From JAJKJG01 sp036556825 (lineage in GTDB: Bacteria > Pseudomonadota > Alphaproteobacteria > Rhizobiales > Beijerinckiaceae), in contig DATBIR010000133.1 in the NCBI GenBank assembly GCA_036556825.1, positions 1-64,000 on the forward strand: 64,000 nt of DNA. The letters run 5' to 3'. The translations under genes and the position numbers were made by a program. Numbering within the stretch: position 1 is the first letter of the stretch; every line of letters starts with the position of its first letter. Below the pieces are notes generated by a model that saw only the letters and a program-made list of their open reading frames with translations, did not search any database and was not told the DNA's origin. This document shows positions 58,346-64,000 of this stretch, piece after piece.

Positions 58346-59071
58346 CTAGGATGCGCCCTCGAACATGCGCTGGCGTGCATTCTCGATATGAGCTTCCATG
58401 GCGGTCCGCGCGCCGGCCTCGTCGCGCGCTTCGATGGCGCGGAGGATGGCGACGTGCTCGTCCTGCACGAGCCGCAGGCGCGCGCGCGTGCGCAGGAGCG
58501 ACAGGTTGCGCGTCAACGTCATGCCGAAGGCGATGTGCGGCTGCAGCGAGGCCTGGACCGCGACGTGATAATGGTTGTGCGTCGCCTGGGCGATGGCGCG
58601 GTGAAAGTGCTCGTCAGCGTCGACGCCGAGCTGGCCGTTTTCGATGCAGCCGTCGAGCTCGGCCAGCGCCGCCTGGATCTCGCCGAGGTCGTCGTCCTCC
58701 CAGCGCGCCGCGGCGAGCGCGGCTGCGGAGCCCTCGAGGCCGACCCGGAACTCGAAGCAGCGCTGGATGTCGGCGATCGAACCGACCGGAACGAACTGCA
58801 GAACGGCATTGTCCGGACGGCGCCTGACATAGCTGCCGGAGCCCTGGCGCGAGACGATGATGCCATCGTCGCGCAGCCGTGCCAGGGCTTCGCGCACGAC
58901 GGGGCGCGAGGCGCCGAAGCGCCGCGACAGTTCCGTCTCGGAGGGCAGGCGCGAATTGACCGGGAACTCGCCGGCGACGATGCGCTCGAACAGCTGCTCG
59001 TAAATGCCGGCGCTGAGCTTCGCCTCGGTGCCGTCGTCCGTCGGGCGTGATTCAATCTTCGCCAGGCGCAT
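58346..59071 (-). CDS. GntR family transcriptional regulator, FadR subfamily
   Basis: 241 residues. The N-terminal winged helix (about 20-90) contains RLPSETELSRRFGASRPVVREAL and ends in GSGSYVRR. The C-terminal all-helical FCD domain (about 95-235) has metal-binding Asp and His in DEHFHRAIA and further His residues. The FCD domain usually binds a sugar acid or other carboxylate and releases the operator. It lies 15 bp after the RraA-like gene on the same strand and very probably controls the divergent promoters at 59795-59925. Confidence 0.93.
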   Translation of the reverse strand: MRLAKIESRPTDDGTEAKLSAGIYEQLFERIVAGEFPVNSRLPSETELSRRFGASRPVVREALARLRDDGIIVSRQGSGSYVRRRPDNAVLQFVPVGSIADIQRCFEFRVGLEGSAAALAAARWEDDDLGEIQAALAELDGCIENGQLGVDADEHFHRAIAQATHNHYHVAVQASLQPHIAFGMTLTRNLSLLRTRARLRLVQDEHVAILRAIEARDEAGARTAMEAHIENARQRMFEGAS

Positions 59072-59086
59072 CTCCCGATCCCGTCG

Positions 59087-59794
59087 TCAGCGTCCCATCT
59101 CGACGCGCCAGCGCTGGAATTCCTCGCGCGCTTCCGGCGCCGGCGGGTAGAGCCCGAAGATCGAGCGCCCCTCGGCGACCTTCTCGTGAACGAAATCCTC
59201 GAACACGGTCTGTTCGAACGCCTCCTCGGCCACCTCGTCGGCGATCTCTTTCGGGATCACGACCACGCCCTCGCGGTCGCCGACGAGAATGTCTCCCGGA
59301 TAAACCGGTACGTCGCCGCAGCCAATCGGCACATTGAGGTCGACGGCATGGTGCTTGATCAGGTTCGTGGGCGCAGCCGCGGCCGCATGATAGGCAGGGA
59401 AGGGCAACTCGGCGAAATCCGGGGTGTCGCGGAAGCCGCCGTCGGTCACGATCCCGGCGACGCCGCGCTTCATCAGGCGCGTCCCCAGGATGCTGCCGGC
59501 CGACGCTGCGGCCGGATCGCGGCGGCTGTCGATCACGAACACCGCTCCGGGCGGGCATTCCTCCACGCCCTTGCGCTGCGGATGGCTGCGGTCCTCGAAC
59601 ACGCCGATATGATCGAGGTCCTCGCGGGCCGGGATGTAGCGCATCGTGTAGGCCGGGCCGACCATGCGCGGCGCCGCCGGGTTGATCAGGTGGATGCCCT
59701 GGATGAATGTGTTGCGGAAGCCGCGCTTGAACAGGACGGTCGTGATCGTTGCGGTCGAGACCGCCGCCAGCTTCTGCCTCGTGCTCTCGTTCAT
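59087..59794 (-). CDS. RraA-like aldolase/decarboxylase family protein
   Basis: 235 residues. GTRLMKRGVAGIVTDGGFRD (104-123) is the active-site segment of the RraA/HMG aldolase fold, with R122 and D123; a later GDxxGVVVIP segment is also typical. Relatives are 4-hydroxy-4-methyl-2-oxoglutarate aldolases and oxaloacetate decarboxylases as well as the RNase E regulator RraA. In this metabolic cluster an aldolase or decarboxylase acting on a keto acid is far more likely than RNA regulation. It begins the minus-strand unit with the GntR gene, divergent from the Bug gene. Confidence 0.87.
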   Translation of the reverse strand: MNESTRQKLAAVSTATITTVLFKRGFRNTFIQGIHLINPAAPRMVGPAYTMRYIPAREDLDHIGVFEDRSHPQRKGVEECPPGAVFVIDSRRDPAAASAGSILGTRLMKRGVAGIVTDGGFRDTPDFAELPFPAYHAAAAAPTNLIKHHAVDLNVPIGCGDVPVYPGDILVGDREGVVVIPKEIADEVAEEAFEQTVFEDFVHEKVAEGRSIFGLYPPAPEAREEFQRWRVEMGR

Positions 59795-59849
59795 GGCCTC
59801 GCTTGCTCCGCTCTGCTGATCAGCGCCGATGTGAGCCCATCGGGCAAAG

Positions 59850-59867
59850 TTGTCAAGACTTGTAAAG
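59850..59867. promoter_or_regulatory. Candidate operator/promoter in the divergent region of the sugar-acid cluster
   Basis: The AT-rich centre of the 131-bp gap has TTGTCAAG (59850-59857) followed by the similar CTTGTAAAG (59859-59867). On the minus strand the first word reads TTGACA, a perfect -35 for the RraA-GntR unit, with no strong -10. The site is a plausible target of the encoded FadR-type regulator, but it is not a clean palindrome. Confidence 0.35.
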
Positions 59868-59925
59868 ATAAATCACATGACGTAAGGGAGCCATCGCAAT
59901 CCCTAGGTCCCCAAGGAGACAGCAC

Positions 59926-60894
59926 GTGCGTAAAACGATGATCGCGCTGGCAATGGCCATGCTCGCCCTTACAAGCCCTGGCCAGGCGCAGGACAAGTGG
60001 CCCTCGCGACAGGTGACCGTCGTCGTCCCCTTCACGGCCGGCGGTACCACCGACATGTTCGCCCGCATCTTCGCCCAGAAGATGCAGGAGACCCACGGCA
60101 CGCCGTTCGTCGTCGAGAACCGTGCCGGCGCCGGCGGCAACATCGGCGCCTCCGCCGTCGCCAAGGCGCCGAAGGACGGCTACACGCTGCTCGTCGGAAC
60201 GGTCAGCACCCACGCCATCAATCCGTTCCTCTACAAGAGCACAGGCTCCGATACGGTGAAGGACTTCCAGCCGGTCACGCTGATCGCCCGCCTGCCGAAC
60301 CTGCTCGTCGTCAATCCGAAAATCCCGGCCAAGACGGTCACGGAGGTCGTCGACTACCTCCAGAAGAATCCCGGCAAGCTCAATTACGGCTCGTCGGGAG
60401 CCGGAACCTCGACGCACCTCGCGTCGGAGCTGTTCCAGATGCTCACCAAGACCAAGATGAACCACGTTCCCTACCGCAGCTCCGGCGACGTCATGAACGC
60501 CCTGATGGGCGGGCATATCGACGTCGCCTTCGACAACATGACGCTGGCCTGGCCGCAGGCGCAAAGTGGTGCGATCCGCGCCATCGCCGTCACCAGCACC
60601 CAGCGCAGCCCGACGGCGCCGGACGTGCCCACCGTCGGCGACACCCTGTCCGGCTTCGAGGCGACCTCCTGGCACGGGCTCTTCGCACCGGCGGGAACGC
60701 CGCGGCCCGTCGTCGACAAGCTCGCCGCCGAGGTGAAGCGCATCTTCGAAGAGCCGGCGACGCAGGCCAAGCTGCGCGAGATCGGCGCCGTGCCGTCGCC
60801 GATGACGCCGGAGCAGTTCGTCGAGTTTATTGCGGCCGAGCGCAACAAGTGGCAGCAGGTGGTCAAGGCTGCAGGACTGGAGAACGCGCAGTAA
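59926..60894 (+). CDS. Bug/TctC-family periplasmic solute-binding protein
   Basis: 322 residues with a signal peptide (1-21, ending GQAQ). VTVVVPFTAGG is followed by VENRAGAGGNIGA, HVPYRSSGD and PTVGDTL, all typical of the Bug family. It starts with GTG, with AAGGAG 7 nt upstream. It probably binds the sugar acid or keto acid metabolised by the neighbours. There are no tctAB genes with it in the window. It heads the plus-strand unit, with the dehydrogenase gene 223 bp downstream behind a repeat region. Confidence 0.92.
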   Translation: MRKTMIALAMAMLALTSPGQAQDKWPSRQVTVVVPFTAGGTTDMFARIFAQKMQETHGTPFVVENRAGAGGNIGASAVAKAPKDGYTLLVGTVSTHAINPFLYKSTGSDTVKDFQPVTLIARLPNLLVVNPKIPAKTVTEVVDYLQKNPGKLNYGSSGAGTSTHLASELFQMLTKTKMNHVPYRSSGDVMNALMGGHIDVAFDNMTLAWPQAQSGAIRAIAVTSTQRSPTAPDVPTVGDTLSGFEATSWHGLFAPAGTPRPVVDKLAAEVKRIFEEPATQAKLREIGAVPSPMTPEQFVEFIAAERNKWQQVVKAAGLENAQ

Positions 60895-60908
60895 TCTGTC
60901 GCCATGGC

Positions 60909-61022
60909 CAGAGCATGATCCGGCAAAAGCCTGCCCCCGGACTTGATCCGAGGTTGCACGCCGCCGCCTTGCCGGAAACGAGCATGCTCTGAGTGCGCAA
61001 GTGGTGTATCCCACTTGCGCAC
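60909..61022. repeat. Family A fragment followed by a 12-bp perfect hairpin (family D)
   Basis: GAGCATGATCCGGCAAAAGC and GGACTTGATCCG (60911-60949) form a shortened family A element. A perfect stem follows: GTGCGCAAGTGG (60993-61004) and CCACTTGCGCAC (61011-61022) with a 6-nt loop. The hairpin shares the CGCAAGT core with that at 26706. It may reduce read-through from the Bug gene. Confidence 0.6.
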
Positions 61023-61117
61023 GAACGTGGCCCGGCTCGGCAAGCCCGGGCTGGGCGTCATGCCGGGCGGACGCCTGCCCGGCATTTGAGATGCCGCCGC
61101 CAACAGGAGTGTGACCC

Positions 61118-62602
61118 ATGACCATCCACGCCAGGAACTTCATCGCCGGGGAGTGGGTCGAGGCCTCAGACGCCGCGCCCGACATCAATCCGTCCAATAC
61201 TGACGACGTGGTCGGCGAGTTCCCGCGCGCCGGCGCGGCCGACGCGGAGCGCGCCATCCGCGCCGCCCGCGATGCGTTCCCGGCCTGGTCGCGCGGCAGC
61301 ATCCAGGAACGGCACGACATCCTCAAGCGCATCGGCGAGGCGATTCTCGCGCGCAAGGACGAACTCGGCCGGCTGCTGGCGCGCGAGGAGGGCAAGACGC
61401 TCGCCGAGGGCATCGGCGAGACCGTGCGCGCCGCGCAGATCTTCCTGTTCTTTTCCGGCGAGTGCCTGCGCCTGGCCGGCGAGAAGATCGCCTCGGTGCG
61501 GCCGAATGTCGATGTCGAGGTGACGCGCGAGCCCCTCGGCGTCATCGGCCTGATCACGCCGTGGAACTTCCCGATCGCCATTCCGGCCTGGAAGATCGCG
61601 CCGGCCCTCGCTTACGGCAATTGCGTCGTGTTCAAGCCGGCGGACCTCGTGCCGGCGACGGCGCACGCCCTGTCCGAGATCATCGCCGGCGCCGGCCTGC
61701 CGCCGGGCGTGTTCAACCTGGTGATGGGGCGCGGCTCGGTGGTCGGCGAGACGATCCTCAAGCATCGCGACGTGAGCGCGGTGTCGTTCACCGGCTCGGT
61801 CGAGACCGGGCGCAAGGTCGCGGCCGCCTGCGTGGCCTCGAATCCGATGAAGAAGCTGCAGCTCGAGATGGGCGGCAAGAACCCGCTCGTCGTGCTCGAC
61901 GACGCGGACCTCAACACCGCCGTCGACTGCGCCGTCAACGGCGCCTTCTTCTCGACCGGGCAGCGCTGCACGGCCTCGTCGCGCCTGATCGTCACGGACG
62001 GCATTCACAAGAAATTCGTCGACGCGGTCGGCGAGCGCCTGAAGGCGCTGGTGATCGACGACGCCCTCAAGCCGGGCACGCAGATCGGCCCGGTGGTCGA
62101 CCAGAACCAGCTCGACCAGGACCTGTCCTACATCCGCATCGGCCAGGACGAGGGCGCCAAGCTGGTCGTCGGCGGCGAGCTTCTCAACCGGGCCACGCCC
62201 GGCTTCTATCTCGCGCCCGCCCTGTTCACGGACGTGACCAGCACGATGCGCATCGCCCGCGAGGAAATTTTCGGGCCGGTGGCGGGCGTGATCCGCGTCA
62301 AGGACTACGACGAGGCGCTCGAGGTCGCCAATGACACCGCATTCGGCTTGTCCGCGGGCATCTGCACGTCCAGCCTCAAACATGCCGGCCATTTCAAGCG
62401 CAACAGCGAAGCCGGCATGGTGATGGTCAACCTGCCGACGGCGGGCGTCGACTACCACGTGCCGTTCGGTGGGCGCAAAGGCTCGTCCTACGGCCCGCGC
62501 GAGCAGGGCCGCTACGCCGCCGAGTTCTACACCACTGTCAAGACCGCCTACACATTCGACCTCAACGGCCCCTACGTGCCGAAGACAAGGGCGAGCGAAT
62601 AA
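61118..62602 (+). CDS. Alpha-ketoglutarate semialdehyde dehydrogenase-like aldehyde dehydrogenase
   Basis: 494 residues, full-length ALDH. N150 (PWNFP), E250 (LEMGGKNP) and catalytic C284 (GQRCTA) are all present. The PWNFPIAIPAWK and GMVMVNLPTAGVDYHVPFGG details match the 2,5-dioxovalerate (ketoglutarate semialdehyde) dehydrogenase branch. It would form 2-oxoglutarate in oxidative pentose or hexarate breakdown. AGGAG precedes the ATG by 8 nt. It lies between the Bug gene and the HpcH aldolase gene in the same direction. Confidence 0.88.
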   Translation: MTIHARNFIAGEWVEASDAAPDINPSNTDDVVGEFPRAGAADAERAIRAARDAFPAWSRGSIQERHDILKRIGEAILARKDELGRLLAREEGKTLAEGIGETVRAAQIFLFFSGECLRLAGEKIASVRPNVDVEVTREPLGVIGLITPWNFPIAIPAWKIAPALAYGNCVVFKPADLVPATAHALSEIIAGAGLPPGVFNLVMGRGSVVGETILKHRDVSAVSFTGSVETGRKVAAACVASNPMKKLQLEMGGKNPLVVLDDADLNTAVDCAVNGAFFSTGQRCTASSRLIVTDGIHKKFVDAVGERLKALVIDDALKPGTQIGPVVDQNQLDQDLSYIRIGQDEGAKLVVGGELLNRATPGFYLAPALFTDVTSTMRIAREEIFGPVAGVIRVKDYDEALEVANDTAFGLSAGICTSSLKHAGHFKRNSEAGMVMVNLPTAGVDYHVPFGGRKGSSYGPREQGRYAAEFYTTVKTAYTFDLNGPYVPKTRASE

Positions 62603-62611
62603 CAACTTCCT

Positions 62612-62651
62612 TCTCCCATGGATCTCGGGAACACCGAGATCCAACGGGAGA
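62612..62651 (+). repeat. Strong hairpin between dehydrogenase and aldolase genes
   Basis: A 9-bp perfect inner stem (GGATCTCGG 62620-62628, CCGAGATCC 62634-62642) with a 5-nt loop is extended by an outer TCTCCC/GGGAGA stem. No T-run follows. Located within a same-strand gene set, it may set relative expression by partial termination or by protecting mRNA ends. Confidence 0.6.
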
Positions 62652-62713
62652 GGTGGCGTTGACTTCATCCCTCGCGATCCTGAAGCTGACGCGGTGTGTC
62701 CGAGGAGGGGCCC

Positions 62714-63478
62714 GTGGAACTGCCCGTCAACCACTTCAAGAGCGCCCTCAAGGCCGGGCGCTCGCAGATCGGCTTCTGGTGCAGCCTGGCCAGCAACGTC
62801 TCGGTCGAGATCCTGGCAGGCTCGGGTTTCGACTGGCTCGTGCTCGACACCGAGCATTCTCCCAACGAGCTGCCGATGGTCTTCAGCCAGCTGCAGGCGG
62901 TGATGGAGAACCGCGTGCAGCCGGTCGTGCGCCCGCCGTGGAACGACATGGTCGTGCTCAAGCGCTACCTCGACGCCGGCGTGCAGAGCTTCCTCGTGCC
63001 GATGGTGCAGAGCGAGGAGGAGGCCCGCAACGCGGTCGCCTACACGCGCTATCCGCCGCGCGGCGTGCGCGGCTTCGCGGGCGCGTCGCGCTCGTCACGC
63101 TTCGGCCGCATCGAGAATTATCACAAGCGCTGCGAGGAGGAGATCTGCGTGCTCGTGCAGATCGAGACGCAGGCCGGGCTCGACAACCTCGAGGCGATCG
63201 CCCGCGTCGAAGGCGTCGACGGCGTGTTCATCGGCCCCGGCGACCTCTCGGCGGCTCTCGGCCATCTCGACGATCAGCACCATCCCGAGGTGCGGCGCAT
63301 CATCGAGGACGCCATCCGGCGCATCGCGGCCTGCGGCAACGCCCCCGGCATTCTGACCGGCGACGAGGCCTTCGCCCGCCGCTGCATCGAGATCGGCTGC
63401 CTGTTCACCGCGGTCGGCTCCGATTCGGGCCTCTTGGCGCGCGGCTCGGAACAGATCGTGCGCAAATTCAAAGGCTAG
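62714..63478 (+). CDS. HpcH/HpaI family class II pyruvate aldolase
   Basis: 254 residues. The catalytic-base H49 lies in DTEHSP, metal ligands are E151 (QIETQAG) and D177 (GPGDLS), and the FAGASRSSRFG loop is conserved. It splits a 2-keto-3-deoxy acid into pyruvate and an aldehyde. The GTG at 62714 has AGGAGG 6 nt upstream; a second GTG six codons earlier lacks this. The family has broad specificity. It offers an aldolase alternative to the dehydratase/dehydrogenase route encoded by the same cluster. Confidence 0.88.
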   Translation: MELPVNHFKSALKAGRSQIGFWCSLASNVSVEILAGSGFDWLVLDTEHSPNELPMVFSQLQAVMENRVQPVVRPPWNDMVVLKRYLDAGVQSFLVPMVQSEEEARNAVAYTRYPPRGVRGFAGASRSSRFGRIENYHKRCEEEICVLVQIETQAGLDNLEAIARVEGVDGVFIGPGDLSAALGHLDDQHHPEVRRIIEDAIRRIAACGNAPGILTGDEAFARRCIEIGCLFTAVGSDSGLLARGSEQIVRKFKG

Positions 63479-63501
63479 AGCTTTCTCCACGGAGGCAACG
63501 C

Positions 63502-64000
63502 GTGCCGAAATTCGCCGCCAATCTGTCGATGCTGTTCACCGAGCTGCCGTTCCTCGACCGCTTCGCCGCCGCCGCCAAAGCCGGCTTCGCCGGCGTCGAG
63601 TATCTCTCGCCTTACGCCTTCGCCAAGGAGGAGCTGGCCGAGCGCCTGCGCGCCAACGGCCTGACCCAGGTGCTGTTCAACCTGCCGGCGGGCAACTGGG
63701 ACAAGGGCGAGCGCGGCATCGCCTGTCATCCCGATCGCACCGGCGAGTTCCAAGACGGGGTCGGCACCGCCATCGCCTACGCCAGGGCGCTCGGCTGCAG
63801 ACAGGTCAATTGCCTTGCCGGCATCGCGCCCACGGGCGTCGATCAGGACAAGCTCCGGCGCACGCTCGTCGACAACCTGCGCTTCGCCGCGCGGGAGCTG
63901 CAAGGCGCCGGCATCCTCCTGATCGCCGAGCCGATCAATTTTTATGACATTCCCGGCTTCTACCTGAACCGCTCGGCCCAGGCGCTGGCCATCTTCGACG
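63502..64000 (+). CDS. hyi: Hydroxypyruvate isomerase family protein (partial, cut by window end)
   Basis: 166 codons are present from the GTG at 63502, which has GGAGG 7 nt upstream; the 3' end lies outside. It starts PKFAANLSMLFTELPFLDRF and has GFAGVEYL, FNLPAGNWDKGERGIACHP and VNCLAG, then the metal-ligand Glu of IAEPIN, all typical of Hyi/OtnI. The family interconverts hydroxypyruvate or 2-oxo-tetronate isomers. It is 23 bp behind the aldolase gene, so it is in the same operon, and would handle a three- or four-carbon product. Confidence 0.88.
   Translation, partial: MPKFAANLSMLFTELPFLDRFAAAAKAGFAGVEYLSPYAFAKEELAERLRANGLTQVLFNLPAGNWDKGERGIACHPDRTGEFQDGVGTAIAYARALGCRQVNCLAGIAPTGVDQDKLRRTLVDNLRFAARELQGAGILLIAEPINFYDIPGFYLNRSAQALAIFD

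Noticed and set aside
59087..59794. RNase E inhibitor RraA as the function of the RraA-like gene
   Set aside because: The gene sits in a sugar-acid catabolic cluster with a GntR regulator; members of this fold outside gammaproteobacteria are mostly keto-acid aldolases or decarboxylases.
59791..62857. Long minus-strand open frames (about 560-600 codons) opposite the Bug and dehydrogenase genes
   Set aside because: The plus-strand genes have complete active sites and signal peptides; the minus frames are compositional shadows.
1..64000. CRISPR arrays, prophage, IS elements, tRNA or rRNA genes
   Set aside because: No regularly spaced direct repeats, transposase or integrase reading frames, or tRNA cloverleaf/CCA sequences were noticed; the repeats present are short dispersed palindromes.

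Overview
GC-rich chromosomal DNA of an alphaproteobacterium, most likely a hyphomicrobial (Bradyrhizobium/Xanthobacteraceae-like) soil chemoheterotroph. The pointers are gene content (D-tartrate dehydratase very like the Bradyrhizobium enzyme, MetZ, a RibB with a decayed cyclohydrolase tail, an RR_plus_rpt_1 twin-arginine protein, four TctC/Bug solute-binding proteins, fcc-sox genes) and several dispersed families of intergenic palindromes. I see no phage, IS element, CRISPR, tRNA or rRNA. About 60 protein genes are supported; the 5' end cuts a cydB-like gene and the 3' end cuts a hydroxypyruvate isomerase gene.

Layout. 1-204: end of a cytochrome bd oxidase operon (cydB tail plus DUF2474 peptide). 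288-9101: a coiled-coil membrane protein, D-tartrate dehydratase, a GH3 beta-glucosidase, a complete tripartite tricarboxylate transporter (tctC-tctB-tctA) and a hydrolase. 9258-15690: a molybdenum hydroxylase pair followed by a sulfur-oxidation block fccA-fccB-soxX-soxY-soxZ-soxA, with overlapping genes and a SoxY lacking the canonical GGCGG tail. 15851-20095: FAD oxidoreductase, beta-helix twin-arginine protein, and a histidine-kinase homologue without its phospho-accepting histidine. 20195-25482: MetE-like methyltransferase, TAXI/TRAP transporter and amidohydrolase on the minus strand.

25876-39159 is a catabolic island. It holds two near-identical bicupin genes facing each other around aqpZ, and a five-gene operon ribB-hydrolase-LLM flavin monooxygenase-hydrolase-bicupin. 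It also holds two SDRs, a dienelactone hydrolase, a further hydrolase and two orphan Bug proteins. 39193-44435: three class II aldolase genes, a QuiC1-type dehydroshikimate dehydratase/HPPD-like fusion and AroE, pointing to shikimate/quinate breakdown. 44578-52173: a secreted hydrolase, a decarboxylase-like protein, then a sulfur-flavoured group (DsrE protein, ABC importer, metZ, sulfurtransferase). 52309-56344: otsA, a patatin phospholipase with a duplicated start region, a Spy-like protein and a small orphan. 56408-64000: a sugar-acid cluster (IlvD/Edd dehydratase, GntR regulator, RraA-like aldolase, Bug protein, ketoglutarate-semialdehyde dehydrogenase, HpcH aldolase, Hyi).

The window reads as an accessory catabolic region: uptake proteins for small carboxylates alternate with short operons of hydrolases, aldolases, dehydratases and oxidoreductases. 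The most promising undescribed units are the ribB-headed LLM/bicupin operon, the fcc-sox block with the atypical SoxY and no soxB, the DsrE-linked ABC importer, and the MetE-like/TRAP/amidohydrolase operon. All assignments rest on reading translations and motifs by eye; no database search was run.
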